This document shows positions 51,280 through 59,629 of a DNA stretch of 64,000 bases, piece after piece. Position 1 is the first letter of the stretch. Every line of letters starts with the position of its first letter. The DNA lies in NCBI RefSeq assembly GCF_000338875.1, contig NZ_AOMO01000066.1, forward strand, positions 1 to 64,000, given 5' to 3'. The notes beneath the pieces are model-generated. The model ran no database searches, was not told where the DNA came from, and was given only the letters and a program-made list of their open reading frames with translations. The stretch is from Vibrio mimicus CAIM 602. Its GTDB lineage: Bacteria; Pseudomonadota; Gammaproteobacteria; Enterobacterales; Vibrionaceae. The translations under genes and the position numbers were made by a program.

Positions 51280-53040
51280 TTAAATGTCGCTGAAATATTG
51301 GTGCATCGCGAGATAGTTTTGTGCTTCTTTCTGCCCCATATAGCGTGCCAGTGTTTTACTTGGCACGTTGCGCAGATCAACAACAATTAGACCATCTAGC
51401 GCATTATTAAAGGCGGGATCGACATTAAAGCTCACCAGTTTGCCATTAAGTCCTAGGTACTGACGCAGTAAAACCGGGACGCCTTTTCCTTCATCAATAC
51501 GTGCAATCACTCGTGAAAGTAGTTGTAAGTCGGCCAGTGATGTTAAAAGGCTGGCATTCCACTGTCCCTGCCCAGCGGGTAATGGGTTAGTGGCCATCAC
51601 GAGTTCTGCTTGCTCACTATCGTAGTAGTGCAGAGTCATGGTGTCAGCTAATAAACGCCTTGCTTGTTCACTGTAATCATTGCTGATACTGACGGGACCA
51701 AACAAATGAGTATATTGAGGGTGGCGTTCAATATAGGTGCCAATTCCTTTCCAGAGTAGGAGTAATGCAGCCATACTTTTTTGATATTGGCTGTCGATGA
51801 CCGAGCGCCCGATTTCGATCGTATTCCCCATGTTGTCGAGAAAACGCTGGTCGTAATGAAAAAGGGTACTGGAATAGAGACCACGTATCCCTTTGTCTTG
51901 TAGAAGTTGATCTATAAGCCCTAAACGATAAGCGCCTACAAGCTGGTTCTGTTCACGATCCCAAATAAACAGATGTAAGTAATCGCGATCAAACAGGTCG
52001 ATATCCAGTGCGAATCCTGTACCTTCTCCCACTTCGCGAAAATTCAACTCTCGTACTCGACCTATTTCATGCATCAGTGACGGAATCTTATCTGCCGTTG
52101 TGCAGTACACATCGAATTGGTTATGGCGCAGCATGTGGTCGCCATAAGGAAGCTGCGTAATATCCTCAAGCAGATCTTCAAGAGGAAGACGTTCTGCTAC
52201 TGGAGGCAAAGAATGATCGTTAGTGGTTTTATTACGCACAGGAGAGGACTGTAAAAGGTAAGTATTAAGCCGTAGATAATTCACTAGCTGTTGATCACAC
52301 AGGTGCTGCACTTCACTGTGTGAAATCATCTCACCGATTGCGATGCCAATTTCTGTTTGCTGTTTGTTTAGAAGTTCACGGCCTAGCATTAAAGTGCGTA
52401 GCATAGGATGAACTTTACCTGCTAAATAAAAGCGAGTGGAGTTATGCCCATCAATGTAGACCGGAACGGTCTGAGCTTGGTGTTTTTTCACTAAGCGACT
52501 GACGGATTGACTCCATTCTTTGTCCTCCAATCTGCCTTGTTTGCTGTCAACCAATTGAGAAACCTCACCCGCTGGGAACATGAGCAGTAAACCGCCTTGC
52601 TCCAAATGTTTATGGGCTTGGCGTGAAGCATGGAGGTTAGCTTTTGCGGCATCAGCACCTTCGAATACATCCACCCCAATAAAGAGTGAAGAAAGCTCTG
52701 GTACTAGCTTTAAGTACTGATTAGCCAAAATTTTTATATCGGATCGAACGGACAGTAGCATCTCAGCCAAAATGACACCTTCCACACATCCCAAAGGATG
52801 GTTGGCTACCACGATAGTCGCACCTTGCTGCGGGATATTGGCGAGCTGCCCACGTACAATCTGATAGTCAATACCAAGAACATCGAGAGTAAAGCGCAAA
52901 AACTCACGAGTATCCCCATTGGCTGGGCGTTGCGCATAGAATCTATTGAGACGCTTTAATCCGGTTGCCCATTCAGCGAAATGTTCACCTAAACCAAATG
53001 GAGTTTTTCGGGGTAGAACGAATGGTGAAGTAGAAAGCAT
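51280..53040 (-). CDS. olsF: Bifunctional ornithine lipid synthase OlsF (acyltransferase plus N-acyltransferase)
   Basis: This two-domain enzyme makes ornithine lipids, the phosphorus-free membrane lipids that accumulate under phosphate starvation. The 586-aa protein has an N-terminal PlsC-like O-acyltransferase domain with the HX4D-type motif (VANHPLGCVEG, His81) and FPAGE near 155. The C-terminal half is a GNAT-like Acetyltransf_5 domain (VRELNFREVGEGTGF, LFIWDREQNQLVGAYRLG, EIGRSVIDSQYQKSMA), formerly annotated as hemolysin. V. cholerae VC0489 at this position was reported to be OlsF and PhoBR-dependent. AAGAGG precedes the ATG. I see only weak pho-box-like sequence upstream. Confidence 0.88.
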   Translation of the reverse strand: MLSTSPFVLPRKTPFGLGEHFAEWATGLKRLNRFYAQRPANGDTREFLRFTLDVLGIDYQIVRGQLANIPQQGATIVVANHPLGCVEGVILAEMLLSVRSDIKILANQYLKLVPELSSLFIGVDVFEGADAAKANLHASRQAHKHLEQGGLLLMFPAGEVSQLVDSKQGRLEDKEWSQSVSRLVKKHQAQTVPVYIDGHNSTRFYLAGKVHPMLRTLMLGRELLNKQQTEIGIAIGEMISHSEVQHLCDQQLVNYLRLNTYLLQSSPVRNKTTNDHSLPPVAERLPLEDLLEDITQLPYGDHMLRHNQFDVYCTTADKIPSLMHEIGRVRELNFREVGEGTGFALDIDLFDRDYLHLFIWDREQNQLVGAYRLGLIDQLLQDKGIRGLYSSTLFHYDQRFLDNMGNTIEIGRSVIDSQYQKSMAALLLLWKGIGTYIERHPQYTHLFGPVSISNDYSEQARRLLADTMTLHYYDSEQAELVMATNPLPAGQGQWNASLLTSLADLQLLSRVIARIDEGKGVPVLLRQYLGLNGKLVSFNVDPAFNNALDGLIVVDLRNVPSKTLARYMGQKEAQNYLAMHQYFSDI

Positions 53041-53227
53041 AGCAACCTCTTGTTTGACGGTTTATCAAGAGGCTAGTTGGAGCATGTTGCAAAATAGCGA
53101 CATTATGATGAGGTTTTTATTGCGTGGCCGAAAAGCGTGAAAATAAAATGAAACCAGTTGAGTATTTTCAGAAATAAGTCCATTTGCTCACATTTTGTAC
53201 ACAAAGTGTGATGGGCAAGGAATTTTA

Positions 53228-53293
53228 ATGCTAGTTTATCTAAGCGGGTATAACGCAATTAATGAAAACGACATTACACCTTTGTTTTGCTGA
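53228..53293 (+). CDS. Possible 21-aa mini-ORF
   Basis: ATG preceded by AAGGA at a suitable distance; reads MLVYLSGYNAINENDITPLFC and is followed 10 bp later by a good plus-strand terminator. Whether it is translated is unknown. It could instead be the 5' part of a small RNA ending at the terminator. Confidence 0.2.
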   Translation: MLVYLSGYNAINENDITPLFC

Positions 53294-53303
53294 TCTGGAA
53301 TAG

Positions 53304-53331
53304 ACGGGAGCTTTTGCTCCCGTTGCTTTTT
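53304..53331 (+). terminator. Plus-strand terminator in the island site
   Basis: Eight-base stem ACGGGAGC/GCTCCCGT with a TTTT loop and a T-rich tail. No recognised plus-strand gene ends here, so it may terminate a small transcript starting in 53100-53230. Confidence 0.65.
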
Positions 53332-53358
53332 CTCAAAGCGGAAATATTTTTGTGACGA

Positions 53359-53433
53359 ATGAATCGCAAGGAAGAAAAGCAGGTTAAGTGGTGGCTTGAT
53401 GAATTCGAGCGAGAATTTGCCTTGAAGCAATAA
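53359..53433 (+). CDS. Possible 24-aa mini-ORF or gene remnant
   Basis: Reads MNRKEEKQVKWWLDEFEREF followed by ALKQ, a plausible charged helix. No clear ribosome-binding site; it stops just before the tRNA terminator. It could be the last trace of a longer gene or chance. Confidence 0.2.
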   Translation: MNRKEEKQVKWWLDEFEREFALKQ

Positions 53434-53436
53434 ACG

Positions 53437-53471
53437 AAAAAAGCTAGTAAACACAAGGTTTACTAGCTTTT
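53437..53471 (-). terminator. Terminator of the CAU tRNA gene
   Basis: Fourteen-base stem AAAAGCTAGTAAAC/GTTTACTAGCTTTT (53439-53452 with 53458-53471) followed on the minus strand by further T. It begins 8 bp after the tRNA, so an island inserting at the tRNA 3' end would separate tRNA and terminator. Confidence 0.85.
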
Positions 53472-53478
53472 CGGAATC

Positions 53479-53554
53479 TGGTGGCCCCTCCCAGGTTCGA
53501 ACTGGGGACCAAGCGATTATGAGTCGCCTGCTCTAACCACTGAGCTAAGGGGCC
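53479..53554 (-). tRNA. tRNA-Ile2 (CAU anticodon; often annotated tRNA-Met)
   Basis: 76-nt cloverleaf on the minus strand with acceptor GGCCCCT/AGGGGCC, D-arm AGCTCAGTGGTTAGAGC, anticodon loop CTCATAA and encoded CCA. The acceptor, D-arm and anticodon arm (GGCGACTCATAATCGCT) match E. coli ileX, the minor isoleucine tRNA whose C34 is modified to lysidine, rather than elongator tRNA-Met. E. coli ileX also lies next to the rpsU-dnaG-rpoD region. The identity is inferred from sequence and synteny. Confidence 0.85.
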
Positions 53555-53567
53555 AAATTGGTGTCAG

Positions 53568-53597
53568 ATTATAGGGGAAGGAGGGTAAGTGTGTCTA
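53568..53597 (-). promoter_or_regulatory. Promoter of the CAU tRNA gene
   Basis: On the minus strand TAGACA (53592-53597), 18-bp spacer, perfect TATAAT (53568-53573), then 13 bp to the tRNA 5' end. Confidence 0.75.
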
Positions 53598-53643
53598 GCC
53601 AAAGCAGATTTAATAATGCTTACAATTTATTCACTTAGCTTGT

Positions 53644-53677
53644 ATAAAAAAGAAAAGGTGAGCTGTGCCCACCTTTT
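53644..53677 (-). terminator. rpoD operon terminator
   Basis: Stem AAAAGGTG/CACCTTTT (53653-53660 with 53670-53677) with a long T tract on the minus strand, about 20 bp after the rpoD stop. Confidence 0.85.
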
Positions 53678-53696
53678 TCTGTATTACAGAGAGTGA

Positions 53697-55574
53697 TTAT
53701 TCATCCAAGAAACTGCGCAGAACTTCTGAGCGGCTTGGATGACGCAGCTTACGCAGCGCTTTAGCTTCAATCTGACGAATACGTTCACGAGTTACGTCAA
53801 ACTGTTTGCCCACTTCTTCCAATGTATGGTCGGTATTCATATCAATACCGAAACGCATACGCAGCACTTTGGCTTCACGAGGAGTTAGACCCGCTAATAC
53901 ATCGCGAGTAGCCGCTTTAAGGCTGGTTGCTGTCGCAGAGTCCAGTGGCAGTTCAAGGGTCGTATCCTCAATAAAATCACCCAGATGCGAATCTTCATCA
54001 TCACCGATTGGTGTTTCCATGGAGATTGGCTCTTTAGCAATTTTCAGCACTTTACGGATCTTGTCTTCTGGCATTTGCATGCGCTCTGCCAATTCTTCTG
54101 GCAGCGGCTCACGACCCATCTCTTGCAGCATTTGGCGCGAGATTCGATTCAGTTTGTTGATCGTTTCGATCATGTGCACTGGAATACGAATAGTACGTGC
54201 TTGGTCTGCAATTGAGCGGGTGATTGCCTGACGGATCCACCAAGTCGCATAAGTTGAGAACTTATAACCACGACGATATTCAAACTTGTCTACAGCCTTC
54301 ATCAGGCCGATGTTACCTTCTTGGATCAGATCCAAGAATTGCAGACCACGGTTGGTGTATTTCTTAGCAATCGAAATAACCAGACGTAAGTTCGCTTCTA
54401 CCATCTCTTTTTTCGCACGGCGAGCTTTCGCTTCACCGATAGACATACGACGGCTGATGTCTTTGATACGCTCAACAGACAGTGAAGTCTCTTGTTCGAT
54501 CATCTGCAGTTTTTGGATTGAGCGGCGAATATCGTCTTCTTGCTCACGTACTTTTTGTACATAAGGTTTATCAGAAGCGAGCACTTTATCGAGCCATTCT
54601 TCATTCGATTCATTGCCTGTAAACAGAGCAATAAATGATTTCTTTGGCATTTTCGCGACTTCAACCACTGCTTTCATCACCAAACGCTCTTGGGTACGAA
54701 CACGATCCATCGAGGTACGCAGAGTTTCAACCAAATGGTCAAATTGTTTTGGTGTTAGGCGGAATTCGCGGAAGATATCCAGTACCAGGCTTGAAGCTTC
54801 AGATGCTTGGTTACTGTCACGACCAAATTCATTAACCGCTAATTGCAGGTTTTGGAACTTGCCGCGCAGTTCATTGAATTTCTCACGAGCGAGCTCAGGG
54901 TCAATACCCACTTCTTCTTCGCTGTCGCTGCTTTCACCGTCGCCGTCTTCATCTTCATCCTCGTCTTCATCCTCCGCGACCTCGTCATCTTCATCAGCGA
55001 GATCGGCTTCAGAGAGTTCTGAACCGATGTGAGTAGCAGTTGGCGCTTCGGTTTCCATGTCGTTAGGATCAACGAAACCAGAAATCAGGTCAGTCAGACG
55101 TAGTTCTTCTGCCTGAACCTTGTCAAACTGTTCAAGAATGTATGGGATGGTTCCAGGATACTCAGCAATCGCACTTTGAACTTGGTTAATACCATCTTCA
55201 ATGCGCTTGGCAATATCGATTTCGCCTTCACGTGTCAAAAGCTCAACCGTACCCATTTCACGCATGTACATGCGAACAGGGTCGGTAGTGCGGCCAATTT
55301 CACTCTCTACGCTTGAAAGTGCCGCGGCTGCTGCTTCGGCAGCATCTTCGTCAGTGATGGTGGTATCATCGCTGAGGGCGAGATCATCGGCATCAGGAGC
55401 TGTTTCAACTACCTTGATACCCATGTCATTGATCATCTGAATAATATCTTCCACCTGCTCTGAATCAACGATTTCAGCAGGCAAGTGGTCATTTACTTCG
55501 GCGTAGGTCAGATAGCCCTGTTCCTTGCCACGAAGGACAAGTTGTTTAAGCTGTGACTGCGGATTTTGATCCAT
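53697..55574 (-). CDS. rpoD: RNA polymerase primary sigma factor sigma-70
   Basis: RpoD is the housekeeping sigma factor. ATG 55574 (MDQNPQSQLKQLVLRGKEQG) gives 625 aa, the expected size. Region 1.1 is at the N terminus, region 1.2 has DPVRMYMREMGTVELLTREGE, and the nonconserved region carries a long Asp/Glu run at about 196-225. Region 2 is EANLRLVISIAKKYTNRGLQFLDLIQEGNIGLMKAVDKFEYRRGYKFSTYATWWIRQAI (interrupted in quotation), and region 4.2 is TLEEVGKQFDVTRERIRQIEAKALRKL. It is the last gene of the rpsU-yqeY-dnaG-rpoD operon. Confidence 0.98.
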   Translation of the reverse strand: MDQNPQSQLKQLVLRGKEQGYLTYAEVNDHLPAEIVDSEQVEDIIQMINDMGIKVVETAPDADDLALSDDTTITDEDAAEAAAAALSSVESEIGRTTDPVRMYMREMGTVELLTREGEIDIAKRIEDGINQVQSAIAEYPGTIPYILEQFDKVQAEELRLTDLISGFVDPNDMETEAPTATHIGSELSEADLADEDDEVAEDEDEDEDEDGDGESSDSEEEVGIDPELAREKFNELRGKFQNLQLAVNEFGRDSNQASEASSLVLDIFREFRLTPKQFDHLVETLRTSMDRVRTQERLVMKAVVEVAKMPKKSFIALFTGNESNEEWLDKVLASDKPYVQKVREQEDDIRRSIQKLQMIEQETSLSVERIKDISRRMSIGEAKARRAKKEMVEANLRLVISIAKKYTNRGLQFLDLIQEGNIGLMKAVDKFEYRRGYKFSTYATWWIRQAITRSIADQARTIRIPVHMIETINKLNRISRQMLQEMGREPLPEELAERMQMPEDKIRKVLKIAKEPISMETPIGDDEDSHLGDFIEDTTLELPLDSATATSLKAATRDVLAGLTPREAKVLRMRFGIDMNTDHTLEEVGKQFDVTRERIRQIEAKALRKLRHPSRSEVLRSFLDE

Positions 55575-55672
55575 AGACGGTATCCAACTTCGTATCTGGT
55601 GAAGGAATAAGTATGCGCAATGCAAACCACGTATACTAACAAATTTATTCTTTGCTGACTATCTCAACAGGG

Positions 55673-57436
55673 TTACGCTTTCAAGCCTTTTAAAATCAAA
55701 TCTTGTAGCTCCCTTTTCTCTTCGGTTGATAAACCGACACTTCGCTCTTTAGCCTGCAAATTTTCAATTTGTTTTTCTACGCACTGGGCAAGAATTTTGT
55801 CCAATGAGTCTAAAAATAGTTCTTCTTGATTGTCTTCAACAAGGGGAATCTCCCAACTTGCCAGACGAGACAGAAGTGTCTCATTTTTTGAGTCTCGCCA
55901 ATGTTCGAGCAATTGACCCGTAGTGATATGGGGATATTGACGACATTTCTCAAGTACTTCGCTGAAGGTATCTAAACCAGGGATCATCAAATGACGAACA
56001 CTAGCCAGATCGGGTACCAATTCAGCATAGCTTGGATTTTGTACCAAGAGCGCAATAACATCACGCATCGGCGTACGTTTTATTGCTTTATGTGGTGCTG
56101 GTCGATTTTCTGAATTACGCGCTTTTTTGCGACGTAATTGGTGATCAAAACCAGTACGTTCATCGAGCAATTTTTCGAGGATCTCTTGTAAAAAAGGATC
56201 CGGGATTTTATCGATCAGTGGCGTTGCTAGTGCGCGTAGCGCTGATTTTCCTTCATGGCTACCCAAGTTGAGTTGGTGCAGCTCAATTAAGTTATCAAAC
56301 AGATATTGTGATAGCGGTGTCGCGTTGGCGAGTTGCTGTTCAAAATCTGCTTTACCGTATTTACGTACGTAACTGTCGGGATCTTCACCATCAGGCAAAA
56401 AGAGAAACTTTAAGATATTCCCACTTTTGAGATAGCTCAGTGCATTTTCTAATGCACGCCATGCTGCATCACGCCCAGCTCGGTCACCATCGTAACAACA
56501 CACCACTTGGTTAGTTTGACGAAACAGTAATTGAAGATGATCACCTGTCGTGGATGTGCCAAGAGAGGCGACGGAATAATCCACCCCATATTGAGCTAGT
56601 GCCACGACATCCATATAACCTTCCACCACTAAGATTTGTGGTGGCTCACGATAAGCCTGTAGGACTTCATATAGGCCATATAGTTCTTTGCCTTTATGGA
56701 AAATCGGCGTTTCAGGCGAGTTAAGGTACTTTGGCGTGCCTTGTTCTGTAATTCGGCCACCAAAGCCGATGACTCGGCCACGACGATCTCGAATTGGGAA
56801 CATCACTCGGCCGCGGAAACGGTCGTAACGACGGCCATTATCGCTTTCAATCAGCATACCTGCTGTTACCAGCATATCTTCACTGTTGCGCTGTTGACCA
56901 AAGTTGCGACGTACAAGATCCCATTCATCAGCAACATAACCGATACCAAATTTTTGGACGATTTCGCCGGACAAGCCTCGATTTTTCAAATATTCGATAG
57001 CATGTCGGTTATTCGGCTGTTTGAGCTGCTGACGGTAAAACTGTGCAATGCTGCCCATGAGATCATACAGGCTACGTTTCTCTTCGCTTTTTACCGTTGG
57101 TGTATTTTTGGCAAATGGGCTTGAAGGCGTTCGCTCTTCTCGTACCACTTCCAAGCCAATCGTTGAAGCCAATTCTTCAATAGCTTCAGGAAACTCCATT
57201 CGCTCGAATTCCATGACAAAGTCAATGGCATTACCATGCGCACCACAGCCAAAGCAATGGTAGAACTGTTTTTCCTGACTGACACTGAATGAAGGGGTTT
57301 TTTCGTTATGAAAAGGGCAGCATGCACCGTAGTTTTTGCCCTTTTTTTTCAGTTTTACACGTGCGTCAATGACGTCGACAATATCGAGTCGAGCGAGGAG
57401 ATCATCAATAAAACTACGTGGGATGTGTCCTGCCAT
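55673..57436 (-). CDS. dnaG: DNA primase
   Basis: DnaG makes RNA primers for replication. ATG 57436 (MAGHIPRSFIDDLLARLDI) gives 587 aa. The N-terminal zinc ribbon has CCPFHNEKTPSFSVS and FGCGAHG ligands. The TOPRIM core holds VVEGYMDVVALAQYG and CYDGDRAGRDAA with the acidic metal ligands, and the C-terminal helicase-interaction domain is complete. It lies between yqeY and rpoD, about 90 bp after the yqeY stop, behind a GC-rich hairpin that may reduce expression, as reported for the rpsU-dnaG terminator of E. coli. Confidence 0.97.
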   Translation of the reverse strand: MAGHIPRSFIDDLLARLDIVDVIDARVKLKKKGKNYGACCPFHNEKTPSFSVSQEKQFYHCFGCGAHGNAIDFVMEFERMEFPEAIEELASTIGLEVVREERTPSSPFAKNTPTVKSEEKRSLYDLMGSIAQFYRQQLKQPNNRHAIEYLKNRGLSGEIVQKFGIGYVADEWDLVRRNFGQQRNSEDMLVTAGMLIESDNGRRYDRFRGRVMFPIRDRRGRVIGFGGRITEQGTPKYLNSPETPIFHKGKELYGLYEVLQAYREPPQILVVEGYMDVVALAQYGVDYSVASLGTSTTGDHLQLLFRQTNQVVCCYDGDRAGRDAAWRALENALSYLKSGNILKFLFLPDGEDPDSYVRKYGKADFEQQLANATPLSQYLFDNLIELHQLNLGSHEGKSALRALATPLIDKIPDPFLQEILEKLLDERTGFDHQLRRKKARNSENRPAPHKAIKRTPMRDVIALLVQNPSYAELVPDLASVRHLMIPGLDTFSEVLEKCRQYPHITTGQLLEHWRDSKNETLLSRLASWEIPLVEDNQEELFLDSLDKILAQCVEKQIENLQAKERSVGLSTEEKRELQDLILKGLKA

Positions 57437-57476
57437 AAATCTTTGCATGCACCGAAAACGATAGGGTCAAATACAA

Positions 57477-57511
57477 ACAAGCCGTGCGTTCCGAAGGATT
57501 GCACGGCTTGT
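57477..57511 (-). terminator. Internal hairpin (attenuator) between yqeY and dnaG
   Basis: Eleven-base stem ACAAGCCGTGC/GCACGGCTTGT (57477-57487 with 57501-57511), followed on the minus strand by only a weak TTTGTATTTG tract. It fits a partial terminator or a processing hairpin lowering dnaG relative to rpsU. Confidence 0.7.
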
Positions 57512-57527
57512 TGTAATTGGGTTGGGA

Positions 57528-57971
57528 TTAAGCCAGTTTAGCGCGGACCAAACCGCTTACTTTACCCATGTCTGCACGCCCTTGAATATGTGGTTTGAGT
57601 ACAGCCATCACTTTGCTCATGTCTTGCATGCCAGAGGCTGCTGATTCCGTAATCGCACTGTCAATCAGTGCACTCACTTCATCATCGCTCAAAGGTTGAG
57701 GCATAAATTCCTCAAGCACAGTGATTTCTGCTTTTTCCACATCAGCTAAGTCTTGACGACCTGCTGCTTCATATTGGCTTACAGAGTCGCGACGTTGTTT
57801 GACCATTTTGGTTAACACGCCAACAATGTCGTCATCGCTCAGAGTGATCTGCTCATCGACTTCACGTTGTTTAATTGCGGCCAACACTAAACGGATAGCG
57901 CCAAGGCGTTGTTTATCCTTGGCTTTCATCGCTAGTTTTTGCTCTTCTTTGAGATTATCAATCAGAGCCAT
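57528..57971 (-). CDS. yqeY: GatB/YqeY domain protein
   Basis: The 147-aa protein is related to the tail domain of the GatB amidotransferase subunit. Its function in bacteria without GatCAB is unknown, though binding to tRNA is suspected. Family features are DNLKEEQKLAMKAKDKQRLGAIRLVLAAIKQ at the N terminus, EFMPQPLSDDEV, and the C-terminal MSKVMAVLKPHIQGRADMGKVSGLVRAKL (split here for length). It is inserted between rpsU and dnaG, 29 bp after rpsU, as in other Vibrio and many gammaproteobacteria but not in E. coli. Confidence 0.95.
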   Translation of the reverse strand: MALIDNLKEEQKLAMKAKDKQRLGAIRLVLAAIKQREVDEQITLSDDDIVGVLTKMVKQRRDSVSQYEAAGRQDLADVEKAEITVLEEFMPQPLSDDEVSALIDSAITESAASGMQDMSKVMAVLKPHIQGRADMGKVSGLVRAKLA

Positions 57972-58000
57972 AACAAATTCCTTAGTTTAGGAAATTGTTA

Positions 58001-58216
58001 TTAGTACAGACGAACGCGACGTGCGTTTTCGCGAGCCAGCTTCTTAGCGTGACGCTTTTGAGCAGCTGCTTTAGCGCGTTTGCGAACGGTAGTTGGCTTT
58101 TCGTAGTGCTCACGACGACGCACTTCAGAAAGGATACCTGCTTTTTCGCAAGAGCGTTTGAAACGACGCAGAGCTACGTCGAACGGTTCGTTTTCACGTA
58201 CTTTAACTACTGGCAT
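58001..58216 (-). CDS. rpsU: 30S ribosomal protein S21
   Basis: Small basic protein of the 30S subunit, needed for initiation on natural mRNAs. The 71-aa sequence starts [20 protein letters not shown], has the [21 protein letters not shown] core, and ends in a strongly basic tail ([18 protein letters not shown]), all diagnostic. It is the first gene of the macromolecular-synthesis operon. The promoter must lie in the 240-bp gap shared with the divergent tsaD. Confidence 0.98.
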
Positions 58217-58456
58217 ATGCCTTTCACCTCAGGGGTTAATTCGTTAATGCTGATATTTTGGTGACCCGAGCAGCAAGAACTCTTGTGCGCCAAGTCGATA
58301 ATCAGCCAGATCAAAATGGTGCGGAATTTTAATCCGATCGTCCTTCCTTTGTAAAGCACTTTGTCGCTTACATTCTGGACAAGGTTTGTTTGTCGCGCCA
58401 AGGCGAGGTAACATGACGCCATATTTGATTTTTAATGGCAGCGTGCTGAGAAAACT

Positions 58457-59476
58457 ATGCGCATTATTGGTATTGAAACCTCTTGTGATGAAACGGGTGT
58501 AGCGATTTACGATGACGAAAAAGGACTGCTGTCTCATAAGCTCTACAGTCAGGTAAAACTTCACGCCGATTACGGTGGTGTCGTGCCGGAGTTGGCATCA
58601 CGTGACCATGTTAAAAAGACCATTCCACTTATCAAGGCGGCGATGGAAGAGGCGAATGTGACGCCACAGGATTTAGACGGTGTTGCTTTTACCGCAGGTC
58701 CCGGTTTGGTTGGTGCTTTGTTGGTTGGAGCAACGATCGGACGTAGTTTAGCTTACGCATGGAATGTACCAGCAGTACCCGTTCATCATATGGAAGGGCA
58801 TTTGCTTGCCCCTATGTTGGAAGATAATCCACCGCCATTTCCTTTTGTCGCTTTACTGGTATCGGGTGGCCACACCATGCTGGTGGAAGTAAAAAACATT
58901 GGTGAATACCGTATTTTGGGTGAGTCAATTGATGATGCCGCAGGCGAAGCCTTTGATAAAACGGCTAAGTTGATGGGGCTGGATTACCCTGGCGGACCTC
59001 TACTGGCGAAGTTGGCGGAAAAAGGAACCGCTGGGCGCTTTAAATTCCCTCGTCCAATGACTGATAGACCAGGACTTGATATGAGTTTCTCTGGTTTAAA
59101 AACGTTTACTGCTAACACGATTGCTGCCAATGGTGATGATGAACAGACGCGCGCGGATATTGCTTATGCGTTCCAAGAAGCGGTATGTGACACGTTAGTG
59201 ATTAAGTGTAAGCGTGCGTTGGAAGAGACTGGCTTAAAACGAGTAGTGATTGCAGGTGGTGTGAGTGCCAATAAGCAGCTGCGTGCTGATTTGGAAAAGC
59301 TTGCGAAAAAAATCGGCGGCGAAGTCTATTATCCACGCACTGAGTTTTGTACCGATAACGGTGCAATGATCGCTTATGCGGGAATGCAGCGTTTGAAGAA
59401 TGGCGATGTATCAGAGCTTGGTTTACAAGCTCGCCCACGTTGGCCGATTGATCAATTAACCCCCATTCAAAAGTAA
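58457..59476 (+). CDS. tsaD: tRNA N6-adenosine threonylcarbamoyltransferase TsaD
   Basis: TsaD transfers the threonylcarbamoyl group to A37 of ANN-decoding tRNAs, with TsaB and TsaE. The 339-aa protein begins MRIIGIETSCDETGVAIYDD. It has the metal-binding HHMEGHLLAP histidines and the ASKHA-fold phosphate motifs (LLVSGGHTML, GEAFDKTAKLMGL, FSGLKTF), then VIAGGVSANKQLRADL and FCTDNGAMIAYAG. It is divergent from rpsU, the same synteny as in E. coli, and has its own terminator. Confidence 0.97.
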   Translation: MRIIGIETSCDETGVAIYDDEKGLLSHKLYSQVKLHADYGGVVPELASRDHVKKTIPLIKAAMEEANVTPQDLDGVAFTAGPGLVGALLVGATIGRSLAYAWNVPAVPVHHMEGHLLAPMLEDNPPPFPFVALLVSGGHTMLVEVKNIGEYRILGESIDDAAGEAFDKTAKLMGLDYPGGPLLAKLAEKGTAGRFKFPRPMTDRPGLDMSFSGLKTFTANTIAANGDDEQTRADIAYAFQEAVCDTLVIKCKRALEETGLKRVVIAGGVSANKQLRADLEKLAKKIGGEVYYPRTEFCTDNGAMIAYAGMQRLKNGDVSELGLQARPRWPIDQLTPIQK

Positions 59477-59495
59477 GTACTACGAAGTTGTATTG

Positions 59496-59522
59496 AAACG
59501 GTCGCATTTGCGGCCGTTTTTT
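59496..59522 (+). terminator. tsaD terminator
   Basis: Ten-base stem AAACGGTCGC/GCGGCCGTTT (one TG pair, ATTT loop) with a T-rich tail, 19 bp after the tsaD stop. Confidence 0.88.
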
Positions 59523-59629
59523 CTAAACAAAATAATGAATTAGCTAATACTTACATTCTGCTCAGACTTGTCAGTTGAGTTCTTCATGATAGATTCATTA
59601 TCTGTTTTATTGATGGATGTATAACTAAA

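Larger units (their letters stand above)
53041..53478. other. Unoccupied genomic-island site between olsF and the CAU tRNA
   Basis: In seventh-pandemic V. cholerae the VSP-II island (VC0490-VC0516) lies exactly here, between VC0489 (olsF) and rpoD, inserted at the tRNA 3' end. In this window the gap is only 438 bp. It holds no integrase or other long gene, just two terminator hairpins and two very short ORFs. No displaced second copy of the tRNA 3' end was noticed, so there is no sign of past excision leaving an att duplicate. Confidence 0.8.

Noticed and set aside
53236..53454. 72-codon minus-strand ORF in the island gap
   Set aside because: It overlaps the plus-strand terminator and the tRNA terminator, and its composition (Phe, Lys, Ser) is what AT-rich non-coding DNA gives.
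54613..55032. 139-codon plus-strand ORF rich in serine opposite rpoD
   Set aside because: The serine run is the complement of the Asp/Glu-coding repeat of rpoD; no independent support.
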